Assembly (NCBI GenBank): GCA_016630905.1 | Contig: WBMQ01000035.1 | Coordinates: 1 to 23,657, forward strand | Direction: 5' to 3' | Source: Capillidium heterosporum | Taxonomy: Eukaryota; Entomophthoromycota; Entomophthoromycetes; Entomophthorales; Capillidiaceae | DNA length: 23,657 bases | Part shown: one piece after another, positions 11,012 through 20,581 of the stretch | Layout of the letters: the number at the start of each line of letters is the position of its first letter | How positions within the stretch are numbered: the first letter of the stretch is position 1 | The notes under the pieces: model-generated | Told to the model about the DNA's origin: nothing | Databases searched by the model: none | Seen by the model: the letters and a program-made list of their open reading frames with translations, nothing else | Translations under genes and position numbers: made by a program

Positions 11012-12307
11012 TCAATACTGACCTTGGTACACTCGAACATAATCTACAATGAAAGCTTGGGACCAAGTCTTGATATCAACTTCAGGATCAAATTTACCAC
11101 TGGGGAAGAAGGTGCCACCCACCGCTAAATTCAAAAGTATTAAAAAATCCTGGTCCCAGGGCTGGCCTGGATTAGTGTACGGGCTCGACTTGACGCTGGG
11201 ACTCTTCCAATCCCTTTTGGTATCTACGACATAGGTGAACTTGCCGTTGACGTAGAACTTGATGCTCTCAGGGGACCAATCTAACCCGTACACCATAAAG
11301 TCCTCGGCTAAATCCTGCTGCACGTACTGCAAGTTGGAGTACACGTTGTTAGGCCATTGACTACCGTAATGTAGAGCATGTCCAACTTCATCTGGTTTCT
11401 GACCTCGCGATTCCATAATATCAAACTCACCACTCGCAGCCCACTGCCCGTATTTGTAGTCACTGGGCAGCATCCAGAACGCCGGCCACAAATAATTACC
11501 CTTGGGGATCTTGGCTTTCATTTCGAACCTACCGTACTTGAACTTGATCCCTTTGTCAGCTCGAGTATGGATGCGGGCCGAACGTACCGGCTTCCGGTTG
11601 GTGCAGGCACCTCGAGAAACTGAATCGGCATCGGCGTTACACTTATCTTGAGGCGTCAAGGCGTAACCACCTGGTGTGTAGTGAGCTTGCAAGGTAAGTA
11701 GCCCATTCTCTACTTTGAGAACGTCAGGATGGGCTACATAACACTGAGCTTCGTCGTTACCTCCACCTAGGCAGTTAACTTCGTAGGACCATTTTTCTAA
11801 GTCTAAGCTGTTACCGTCGAATTCATCACTCCATACCAACTTGTAGTTTGCAGGTAGTGGTGGTGTAGATGCTGGCGCCGAGTATTGATTGACTTCTTGA
11901 AAAGTGGCATTGTTTTTGAGATCTAGGTAGTTGGTTTCGAACCTATCATTCTTGGAACTGGGATTCATCTTTGAACACTTGGGATCCTCGTAGGTTTGGT
12001 AGTAGTCGGTATCGGTTACAAACCCCGACCTCAAGTCGTGAGTGCAGCGATTTCCTTTGATAGCTAATTCCAGCTGTGTATCCTTACGGTTGCTACTGCG
12101 TAGGCTGGGAAGCTGTAACCGATGGTTCTTCAACCCTACCCCACTACCTCGCGATGGTACGTAGTTTTTGTAAGTAGCTGTACGAGTTGTGTTTGCCTTA
12201 CTGCATTTTTTTAGTGATCTTTGGTTGAGGTGGTTGTTGGATCGACGTCTAGGCTGATAGAAACTTAGGATGGGCAACGCCAATGTCAACAGTAAGATGA
12301 TACGCAT
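11012..12307 (-). CDS. Secreted GH16 endo-1,3-beta-glucanase
   Basis: Intact single-exon gene of 431 aa ending in TGA. Residues 1-16 form a typical signal peptide (MRIILLLTLALPILSF), followed by an arginine run (PRRR) that could be a Kex2-type site. Residues 17-150 are a polar region of unknown function with scattered Cys (35, 88, 111) and possible N-glycosylation sites at Asn39 and Asn133. The GH16 fold runs from about 155 (YKLVWSDEFDG) to the end (DYVRVYQ). The signature GEFDIMES supplies nucleophile Glu294, assisting Asp296 and acid/base Glu299, and HYGSQWP and LNLAVGG are typical of beta-1,3-glucan-active members. It should hydrolyse beta-1,3-glucan outside the cell, in wall remodelling or feeding. 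The extra M between D and E marks the laminarinase type rather than the EIDIE licheninase or Crh type. Confidence 0.9.
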   Translation of the reverse strand: MRIILLLTLALPILSFYQPRRRSNNHLNQRSLKKCSKANTTRTATYKNYVPSRGSGVGLKNHRLQLPSLRSSNRKDTQLELAIKGNRCTHDLRSGFVTDTDYYQTYEDPKCSKMNPSSKNDRFETNYLDLKNNATFQEVNQYSAPASTPPLPANYKLVWSDEFDGNSLDLEKWSYEVNCLGGGNDEAQCYVAHPDVLKVENGLLTLQAHYTPGGYALTPQDKCNADADSVSRGACTNRKPVRSARIHTRADKGIKFKYGRFEMKAKIPKGNYLWPAFWMLPSDYKYGQWAASGEFDIMESRGQKPDEVGHALHYGSQWPNNVYSNLQYVQQDLAEDFMVYGLDWSPESIKFYVNGKFTYVVDTKRDWKSPSVKSSPYTNPGQPWDQDFLILLNLAVGGTFFPSGKFDPEVDIKTWSQAFIVDYVRVYQGQY

Positions 12308-12370
12308 ATTCTGCTTTATAATGTTGATTTGATGAAGGTGTATGGTAGGTATGTCGGTTATGGAGGAAAA

Positions 12371-12378
12371 ATATATAA
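12371..12378 (-). promoter_or_regulatory. TATA box candidate for the GH16 gene
   Basis: Minus-strand TTATATAT lies 64-71 bases upstream of the ATG at 12307, a usual fungal distance. It sits in AT-rich DNA, so its value is limited. Confidence 0.35.
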
Positions 12379-13933
12379 GTATAAAATTTTTGAAGCCATA
12401 CTTTTAAGTTGCAAGGTTCTTGATAAAGCAGTTTCATATAAATGAGTTGGTACGTTTGAACTTGCCATTTGTATTCAGTTTAAACTTGAAGTCTGTCTTG
12501 CATCGTTTTCAAATTAAAAGTTTTCAGAACTTTCTTGTAACTGCAAACTTGTTATGACAGCTGTATATTAAAATACATGAAAGCCTAAAAGTATATATTG
12601 TATAAGTAAATCATTGGATGTAAAGATTAGTCTGCATATAAAGTTCATAAAGTAAAAAACAGAGTCTAAAAATAGGATCAATAGAGTCAAGCCACCTGTT
12701 TCTAGAATTTCAAAGTTCGATAAGCTAGGCTGTAGGAAATATCTTCCCAGTTTGATTACTAATAGGCCTTCATATCTACAGACTAGTAGATCATTGTCCA
12801 GCAAGAACTGAAGTCCGTATCCCTATCTACCCAACGACTGAGGATAGACTGTTCGATATACCCTCTAAACTCAGTGGATAAAGAGAGCTAAAATATTTAT
12901 TCGATCACAATAGACGCTATAGTTAAAATAACAGCCTTGGCTTGGAAACTTATAAACACCTTCTAAAAGATAAACTTTTAATATAAAGATACCTATCATT
13001 ACCTCTGTTCCGCCTGTATAGTTCGATTCCATCTGTTTTTGTTTGGAGAAATCGAAATATATAAATAAAAGTGGTGATAGGCATATTAGCCCAGAACCTT
13101 GCTCTAGTTTTCATCTAAATATATAGTGTATGGTTTAGAAATTAAAAGGAAATGTACATTTACTTTATTTAGAACATTTTTACTTTACCAAACGTCAACT
13201 TGGAAGTACAAAGCAGATGTATTGAGACATTTTAATATGTTTTTAAATAATGCACTTATATCTATAATCTGTGCTTGATGACTATATTGTAACCAGAAGC
13301 AACTCAGCCTAGCCTTTCAGTAATATTGCTGCTTAATAGGCTTGTGTAGGTTTGTTGATCGCCTTTGCACAGTAATCTATTATATATTCTCAGCCGACTA
13401 ATTCAGCTTACAACTATGCTTTGATAGAAAACCATACTAATTACCAGTAACTAGTAAATGAAAATAGCCTCCCCTATATTTATACTAACTGTGCACTACG
13501 CTATATCATACTTGTGTTTATAGCATCAAGTCTAACAATTAAGAAAGATCCACATCTCTGCTATCTAAGCTTAAGCCGGATAATAGTGAGCCGAAGTTTA
13601 TCAAAGGCTTAAAGCCATTGTTGGGTTTATAACTTGCACCTATAAACTTCAAATAAGCAATATGCAGTATCCAATAAGCATAGCCTAAAATATAAACTTC
13701 CATTGATCCTATAGGGGACCGGTAAAAATTGATCCATGCAAAGCTTTATTTCACATGAACTCAATTAGCCAACCAAAGTGGGCATCAAATATTTTTAAGG
13801 CCATCGGTTCGCGCAGTTAAATCCTTAGTCAAAGATAGTTGAGGATAAAACCTTAAATTGGAGTACACAGAACCCAATTCCAATCCACCAACTTTATGCT
13901 CCAACCCGACCTGTTTAGCTCAACTACTTTGCT
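12379..13933. other. Intergenic stretch between GH16 and HEL2 promoters
   Basis: Divergent-promoter region of about 1.6 kb. On the minus strand, an open stretch around 12568-12820 reads partly protein-like (LLVCRYEGLLVIKLGRYFL) but has no ATG and turns hydrophobic and AT-driven; it may be a gene fragment. Nothing else is recognised. Confidence 0.35.
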
Positions 13934-16289
13934 ATGCCAAACAACCGAACTACTACCTCCACTGAGCCTGGAAAAAATACCAAAGAGCCTAGGGAAAAAT
14001 CCGAGCCTTCCTCAGCAAGTACCTCCAAGAACCGTTCAAGAAACCGACGTAGAAAACCTAGTAACAAACTGAACGGAAGATCCAGCAACAAAACTTCCAA
14101 ATGCGGCTCCGAATCGTGCGGTGATAACCATGACAGTGATGATGAAGACTTGTGTATCATTTGTGCCGACCCAGTTAAACACTTTGCCGTAGGCCCATGT
14201 AATCACAAGTTCTGTCATGTCTGCTGCCTGAGGATGCGTGCTCTTTACAAACAAAACCACTGTCCTATCTGCAAGGTAACCAGTTTTTTATAATCTTACG
14301 ACTTACCTTTTGTTATCAAGTCGGATATGCCCACCGTCTTTTTCGTTGATGAACCCGTCAAATCATTCGAAGACTACAGCAAGTTGACGCTGCAGGACGA
14401 CAAGTTGAACATAGCCTTCGAAAGCAAAAAAGTGCAGGACGATACCTCTAAACTTCTGCTCTTCAGTTGCCCGTTGAAGGACTGTTCCTTCGTAGCTGCT
14501 TCTGGGATGATGAGTTTGAAAGCCCACGTCTCCTCCGAGCATAACAAGTTCTTCTGGTAAACTTTATTTCTCTTTGAAAGTTATTAAGCCTGGGTAGTGA
14601 GCTATGTATCGAACATAAGAAATCGTTCATCTTCGAACAGGTTCTATACGGGCGTAATGAACTTATTCGTCATACCCAACATGGTACCGCGACTCGCAAG
14701 TCTGAGAACGGTAAGAAGGATGACGGGTTCCGAGGCCATCCTTACTGTAGCTTTTGTAAGAAAAACTTTTTCGACGGGGATGCCATCTACGATCACGTCA
14801 AAAAGAATCATGAAACCTGTTTCATATGTGATCGGAGGGATCCTAAAAACAACGGGGTTTACCAGAATTACGACAATTTGGTAGTTTGTTTACAGCTTTA
14901 GTATACTTATACCTTTTGTAGAGGGACCATTTCAATAAGGAGCACTTTTTGTGTAGAGAGGAGACCTGCCTAGAAAAGAGGTTTATCGTATTCGATTCCA
15001 AGATCGATCTTATGGCTCATGAGGTAATATATTTGAGCAAAAAGCCTGTACTTATGATACAATTTACCTTCTAGAACGAGGAACACCCACACAAGTTTAA
15101 CGGTATGCCCAAATTTAAGCAACGCCAGGCTCGACAGATTGACGTCAACTTCACCTACTCGAGTACGAACAACGACGACTCATTGCCTACATCTTCCCGA
15201 GCCCATAGGAACGAGGTAACTAGAAGGTGGTATTTGCTTTTCTAAATAATAAATCAGGGCCGATCGTCGAGGAACCCAAGGCAAGAAAATAATAGACGCC
15301 AGGTTAACAAACCCCAAGAATTTCAGCTCATCCCCGAGACTCCGAACTCGACCCCAGCTCTTAGAAAGGACTCGGTCCAATCCAACCAATCAGCTGAACC
15401 TAGCGCTGCCGACATCTCGATGTGGCCAACCCTCAACGGCGCCCCAGAGGAAACTAATGGCCAAAGCCGACCACTTCGCACCGCAGCACCTACTCGACCT
15501 ACTAGAGAGGAGATGTTCCCCCAACTTGCCGTCTCATCCCCTGTGGAGTCGAGCTCCCAAAGTACCTCCACCAGCCGATCTAACTACTCGAGGTCGTTAG
15601 CTGATAAGCGACCTCCTCTAAACCTGAAGCGACCTGACAACTTTGGCCAGTTGCCGCCCCCACTCCCTACCAGCTCTCAGGACACACGCTCTAACGACCT
15701 ACTTATCCCCATGATCTACCTAGAGCAGATATCTAGACATCTCAATCACAGCGAGGCGCTGATTTCCACTTTCAAAAATCTGTCCAATCTCTTCCACAAT
15801 GGGCACATCCAAGCTGCCGAGTTTGTAAGTCAGATTGACTCACTAGTCTTTCAACTGCAAAGCAAGCGCAACCCTGCTTTAGTTGAGAAGCTCATTCCCA
15901 TCCTCCTCGAAGTCCTCGACAAATTCAAGGTACGGGCACTGCAGTTGGCCCTTGTCGACTATCGTAAGAAATTGACTTTGTTCCCCGAACTTCCCACCCA
16001 TCAGAAATCTAAGGATGAAATCCCTAAAGTTCGTAACGTTCTTAAGATCGTCCCGGCCGGTTCCAAGGCCGTTAGACCTTTACCTAAGAAGACGATAAAA
16101 CCAATAGTATCTACCTTACCTTCCCTCTCCCATGCCTTTTCTTCCCCAAGCTCTCCTACCCCCACCTCTTCCCTAACTAACCCTAACGTTTCCTTCTTAC
16201 CGGACCATAACCTACCTTCCACCTCTAATTCTAGATCTAAAGCTAACCATAAGGTTAAAGGGGTAAAGGTCGACTGGACCCAACTTTAA
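13934..16289 (+). CDS. HEL2: Hel2/ZNF598-type RING E3 ubiquitin ligase, six exons
   Basis: Cytosolic E3 ligase that senses collided ribosomes and ubiquitinates 40S proteins to start ribosome-associated quality control. Exons: 13934-14275, 14321-14556, 14598-14880, 14922-15023, 15075-15215, 15258-16289; introns are 45, 41, 41, 51 and 42 bp, all GT-AG, and together they give a continuous 711-aa protein. The N terminus is basic and polar. The C3HC4 RING spans residues 74-113 (Cys 74, 77, 89, His 91, Cys 94, 97, 110, 113). Next come the family's zinc-finger series: CPLKDC...H...H in exon 2, CELCIEHKKSFIFEQ at 193 across the second splice, GHPYCSFCKKNF, CFICDR, YDNLRDHFNKEHFLC across the third splice, then a HIDxxFxY-like RQIDVNFTYSS. 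Exon 6 is a long low-complexity Pro/Ser-rich tail with WPTLNG and MFPQL motifs. Length is close to the yeast protein. Identification is firm; splice sites are supported by frame and family continuity. Confidence 0.93.
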
Positions 16290-17061
16290 CTCTAACTCTT
16301 GTCTCTAAGTTTTTACTTTTTAATTAAAGGCGTCGTTTGGGTTGGTACTTAGCTCTATCTTTTGTAGGCTACAAGCTTTGCCAAGTGGCTTGGGCTATAT
16401 ATATAGTTTTGAGTCTACTTTGGCAGGATATGACTCATTACATATGATATAGTTATGAGTCAGGCCGTATTTGTATGATGTTAACAATTTTTGCCTAGAA
16501 CTTTCTAGGTGCATACCTTCCACATAATTAGTTTTGTTTTGATATAGGCCAACGTCCATACTTTGCAAAATTTGGTTTAGCCAAGTTGACTACGATTTCT
16601 TGGTCTGAAATTTTTTTGCAAAGAATATGATGTAATCTTTTGGGGTAATTAAACTATTTTGGCTTGATTTTGAAAGCTCTTTGATAGAATAAACCTGTAG
16701 AGTTTGAGAATACAAGCTATCAATTTTAGAGATGAGATTGCCTCAAGAGGGATGGTAAGCAATTTCGGGGGAACTATTTGCGATGTTAGAGCGATGTCAA
16801 GGATGAGAAAGAGAATGAAGAAAAATATAGTTAAGTTGAACAGTGAGAAAAGTCAAATAAACTAAGAAATGTAACCTAACTTGGGAATGAATTCAGGTAT
16901 TACTTATCTTTGGTATGGACTTATGTTGTAATGTATCTTGTTTTTTAAATTTGATATTATGTTTTTGAGGCAACATAGTCAAATTTACAAACAAAACTTG
17001 AACTTCGAAAGCAATTATAGATTTTACTTTATTGCTAGTATAGTTTTGCTATTAGAAACAT
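16290..17061. other. Intergenic stretch after HEL2
   Basis: AT-rich 3' flank of HEL2 with no recognised gene. It contains an inverted pair of TGACTCA-type sites, listed separately. Confidence 0.45.
16431..16462. promoter_or_regulatory. Inverted pair of Gcn4/AP-1-like sites
   Basis: TGACTCA at 16431-16437 and TGAGTCA at 16456-16462, each flanked by A and so forming ATGACTCAT- and ATGAGTCA-type cores, 18 bp apart. TGASTCA is the bZIP Gcn4/Cpc1 core. The pair is 3' of HEL2 and not in front of any gene I can call, so function is doubtful; chance occurrence of one such 7-mer in this window is expected, two close together less so. Confidence 0.3.
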
Positions 17062-17845
17062 CTACAAACATGTCGAAAACTTGATCAGACTTTTGGATAT
17101 CAACTCTTCCATACGAACTTCCTCAATACGATGGTATACAAAGTACTCACAATTCTTAAAGTTGACATCACGAGGCTTTAGATTGCAGAATCTATCGTTT
17201 ACTGAGAACTCAGTACAAGGTATGTCATAATTGCATAATGAATTAATATCTACGGTACCAAGAGACTCACTTACAACCTTGCTATATCTTGTACTGGCAA
17301 GTAGCTAATCGACGACCGCTTGAACGACTTGAACATCAAGTAAGTCACTAAAGTAAATACTGCATGGATCAAGGGCATCACAATCGAACTCCATCGCCAA
17401 TATAAGATATTCCAGTTTATGCTTTTATTAATTGAATTAGATCTTACAGCCTAGCAAATCGTTCTCCTTGTTGATCTACAGTTAGTATGGATCGTCTGCT
17501 TGAATCTTTGGGATGACTTGGTGATCTGACGTAAGGCCTCCCATGAGTCCAAATACTCACACGTTATGATGATTTTGTCAGACTTCTCCCTACCCTTGAG
17601 CTTTGCGATAATGCTTCTAGTAAAGATACTATTATATCTGATGTGAGCTCCTATTTACGGTTCAACTTTCAGGGTATGAACATTGCAGCTTGGGCTAGGA
17701 AAATATTGTGAACTCGTTTTTCCAACTAAATAAAGTATTTGATGTCCTCGACCGTCATGGAAGCAGCTGGGATTCTGGCCTGAACTATGGAGCTAGTGTG
17801 GAGCAGGTTGAGTAAGGGAGTGATCGAACGGATCAAAGCTGCCAT
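17062..17845 (-). pseudogene. Unrecognised interrupted coding region (decayed or many-intron gene)
   Basis: Strongly protein-like pieces on the minus strand. 17845-17726: an ATG frame of 39 codons with a presequence-like start (ALIRSITPLLNLLHTSS) then SMTVEDIKYF. 17654-17454: 67 codons containing SIIAKLKGREKSDKIIITC and EYLDSWEALRQI. About 17420-17062: AMEFDCDALDPC, then after one stop an 80-codon stretch (17304-17065) with FCNLKPRDVNFKNCEYF, ending in TAG. A good 42-bp intron candidate exists at 17617-17658 (GTAAAT...CTAG), an acceptor-like TTTTAG precedes the first piece, and a perfect TACTAAC followed by TGTAG lies near 17478-17490. Either introns separate real exons or the gene is dying. 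A recurring Cys-Glu/Asp-Tyr/Ala motif hints at repeats. I recognise no family. Confidence 0.42.
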
Positions 17846-18549
17846 TGCTCCTAAAATTTAAAACAATTTAGTTGATGGACGAAAATGATGCCCAATAGTG
17901 TTTTGTTTATAATTTAGAACTTTATTTCAAGTGTTATATTTACATTACAAACACTGTATGTTACTATAGGAAGTAGATACATAGACCATATTTCAACACT
18001 CTTTAAATTGTTATATTGACACCACAATTATCACCTACATATACTTCGATACAACTATTCTCTTTATCGATTCTATGGCCTCCACAACCTTCATATTCAA
18101 AAGTTTAGTACCAAGTCATAAATCTTGCAAATTTGATGCCTTTACTTCCATAAGGATTCATCCAGTTATAAACTAAAGCTTTAAAGAGCTACTTTAGGCC
18201 CGCGATAATAGGAGGATTGATTAGTATACTACACTCATCCATATTTAAGAAACTGGATACAATATATTGCTATTTATAAATGGAAATTTTAGACAACATC
18301 ACAAAAATATATTGATTGAAACCAAACCTCTACTTTTGAGCAATGTACATCTTACACTATAATTGAGGAATATAGTATTTCATATTTTATTAAAATGATG
18401 TTGGAAAACTCTCGTTTACTACAAAAAAGATACTGATGCCTGGCTGTTAAAAAGCAATGGTATGGGACTTGCAGATCTTCAAACTCAACCTTTAGAAATT
18501 TGCTAAAACAAGTTTAAAACCACTTTATCTTTTTGAACTAACTATTTAG
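17846..18549. other. AT-rich stretch without a recognised gene
   Basis: Possible upstream part of the minus-strand region just before it. No frame, RNA gene or repeat stands out. Confidence 0.4.
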
Positions 18550-18940
18550 GTATACGTTTAAGTCAGCCTGAGACTGGCCAAAATATGTTTTTAAACTCCA
18601 TTCATATTGTGGATGGCAAACATTTATTGGTACCATACTTAACATGGAAAGTTAGGAAGGACAACGTTGCTGATCTACACGTAGGGATTCTATTGACAAG
18701 GTTGGAAACCTTCCTGGACACGTTTGATATTTTGCTAAAAGCAGAGTATTGGATTTGGATTTAAACGTTGTACTATGCTTCAAATTTATCGGATATAAAC
18801 ATCTTACTGGATTAAAGCTAATACCAAATAAAATTGCAGTGAACCCGTTAACAGCAAGGTGGGTCTTACTAATTACGTATATCTTAGACGTTAGTCATTT
18901 ACGTTCTAGTCAACCTGTCATGCATGTAACCCTATACTGA
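18550..18940 (+). pseudogene. Weak plus-strand coding relic
   Basis: A frame open for over 70 codons runs to a TAA at 18762-18764; it has an internal ATG at 18585 and reads HIVDGKHLLVPYLTWKVRKD and then LLTRLETFLDTFDILL. It is preceded by a branch-point-like CTAAC and acceptor TTTAG ending at 18549. A second frame overlaps its end and stays open to 18940 (LTGLKLIPNKIAVNPLTARW). Together these look like one coding stretch broken by a frameshift, or two exons. Family unknown; it could be chance. Confidence 0.22.
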
Positions 18941-19324
18941 AAACACACAATAAAGGAAATAAATTAATTGACTATAAAACTGGTATAGTGTAGTAGAGTA
19001 CTAATATATATACTTATTTGGAAAATTAGAGTGTAAAAGTACACCCATATTGATGTATTTGTGTAGGTGGATTGAAAGCGGAGTCCAGTTAAAATGGAAA
19101 TTAGATAATGTCTTCAAAACCTTAAAATGTACATTGTATTCACAAAACAAGTGTCAAAAAATAGTTGGTCGACAACCAATTAGATAGCTATACACAATTG
19201 TAGAGTCGTAAGATATTTATTAAAGATATTGTAGTTCAATATAAAAAAATTAGCCTATTCAAACTAAATTGAATTAAATTTTACAGTATTTGAATTGAAA
19301 TAGAAGGTTGTAATCACTTTGCTC
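18941..19324. other. Gene-free 3' flank of the CqsA-like gene
   Basis: Very AT-rich, with no frames or recognisable sites beyond generic poly(A)-like A/T runs. Confidence 0.45.
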
Positions 19325-20515
19325 CTATAGTTTCGAAACGACGCAGCTCATTTTCTTGTTACTCTGCTTCTGCATGAGCATGTACATATCCAAGGCCTGC
19401 AGTATTTGCTTAACCTTGGCTTCGTCGATATCGGAGTGTAAGGTAAATCTTACTACTGGTTCATTGAGAGGCGTGGCTGGATACATAAAGGCAGCTGGTT
19501 GGATATTCTTGGATAGGATGAACTTGTTGAAATGATCCATCTCATCTTCATTGTTGAAGACTATGGAGACAATCGGAGAAGGTTTTGGAGAGTGCACTTT
19601 GTAACCTAACTTGGTTACACCATCATAGAATTTCTTGGAGTTCCGATGCAGCCTCTCTCGCTTCAAATCGGCGGATGCAATCACGTCGATAAAGGCATTC
19701 AGCCGCACGATCTCGTTCATAAGTATAGAGGAGCTGAAGATGTTGATCATGGATATCTCTCGCACGTAGTCAATGCGCTTAGTTTTTCCAGCTAATATAC
19801 CACCTCGTGTGCAGAAAGCCTTGGCTAAGCTGGCGGTGACGAAATCTACGTCGTGACTCTGCTTGGAGTACTTATAGGATACACCTCTACCATGTTTGCC
19901 GTAAGTTCCTAAAGTGTGACTTTCATCGACTATGATGATGCATTTGTATTGATCCCTAATATCCATCATCCTATCGAGTGGGCATAGGTCTCCGTTGACA
20001 CTGTACAGGCTCTCAACTACAATGACACCTGGCCCATGCTTCTGGATCTGGGACTCGAGGTGCATGAAGTTGTTGTGGCTGAAAATGTGAGTCTTGGGCC
20101 GCTTTATGAGGATGCCATCCCAGAATGAGGCGAGGATCTTTTCGTCAGCAAAGACGTGGGTATTCTTGTCGCAGATAGACTGTAGTAATCCGGAGTTGGA
20201 GGCATAGCCTGACTGAGTGACCATTCACGCTTCAGCTCCTACCATGTTGGCGAATTCCGTTTCGACTCGCTTGAAAGCATCATTGACGATGAATACTGTG
20301 GACATGACCACTTCCTTATCACTTTGGTTTAAGGAATTGACCTGATTTTTGATTACATCGGGATGATTGGATACATTAAGGTAATCGTTATCACCAACTG
20401 AGATTGTCTCGGCGTTGACTGGAGGTCTAACGATGTAGTCCTTGACGCACCTGTTCTTGTTGGTAGTCCTAGTGTCAAAGTGCTTTTGAATCTTGCTGTC
20501 TAATGTAGAATCCAT
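19325..20515 (-). pseudogene. CqsA-like alpha-oxoamine synthase, split by one in-frame TGA
   Basis: PLP-dependent acyl-CoA:amino acid acyltransferase fold (AONS/ALAS/SPT/CqsA family). ATG at 20515; 96 codons run to a TGA at 20227-20225, and the same frame continues for 299 codons from an adjacent ATG. Counting the TGA as codon 97, total length is about 396, close to bacterial CqsA. Visible: NDYLNVSNHPDV near the start, TQSGYASN just after the TGA, SHNNFMHLE, QKHGPGVIVVESLYSVNGD, VDESHTLGTYGKHG (PLP Asp197, His200), TASLAKAF with Schiff-base Lys232, and PVVRFTLHSD at the end. These phrases match CqsA/LqsA as I recall them better than HEM1, LCB or BIO6. CqsA condenses acyl-CoA with an aminobutyrate-type substrate to make quorum signals. 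Odd: the family's PLP-stacking His (NHAS-type motif) is Leu128 here (KILASFWDG). There is no mitochondrial presequence and no partner sensor nearby. It is probably of bacterial origin and probably now broken; readthrough or sequencing error remain possible. Confidence 0.72.
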
Positions 20516-20532
20516 TTTATCGCAGATAAAAT
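20514..20532. promoter_or_regulatory. GATA-type palindrome at the CqsA-like start codon
   Basis: ATTTTATC-GCA-GATAAAAT: perfect 8-bp arms with a 3-base centre, touching the ATG. Each arm contains an HGATAR-type GATA factor core in opposite orientation. It could be a regulator site or a leader hairpin; chance is possible in AT-rich DNA. Confidence 0.3.
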
Positions 20533-20557
20533 ATAAAGTTGAGATGAAATGTGATGG

Positions 20558-20581
20558 AAAATAGCGATGAATCGCTATTTT
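20558..20581. promoter_or_regulatory. Perfect 11-bp dyad upstream of the CqsA-like gene
   Basis: AAAATAGCGAT-GA-ATCGCTATTTT: 22 paired bases around a 2-base centre, 43-66 bases upstream of the ATG at 20515. Its distal arm overlaps the TATA box at 20577-20584. The arrangement resembles an operator next to a core promoter. Confidence 0.5.

Noticed and set aside
14597-14884. Separate 95-aa protein in HEL2 intron 2/exon 3
   Set aside because: It is a shadow frame; splicing 14556 to 14598 gives the conserved CELC zinc-finger reading through the same bases.
15420-16289. Independent 289-aa gene
   Set aside because: It is the end of HEL2 exon 6, which opens at 15258 after an intron and is in frame with the zinc-finger part.
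17454-17654. M28-type aminopeptidase, from the phrase SIIAKLKGREKSDKIIIT
   Set aside because: The phrase faintly recalls that family, but the metal-binding His-x-Asp and later motifs are absent, so I leave it unnamed.
20225-20227. UGA read as an amino acid in this organism
   Set aside because: The GH16 gene ends with TGA right after the family's normal C-terminal motif, and HEL2 uses no internal TGA, so TGA is a normal stop here.
19325-20515. Calling the oxoamine synthase HEM1 (5-aminolevulinate synthase)
   Set aside because: It lacks a mitochondrial presequence and heme-regulatory motifs, and its signature phrases (HGPGVIVVESLYS, TASLAKAF) fit CqsA/LqsA better than ALAS.
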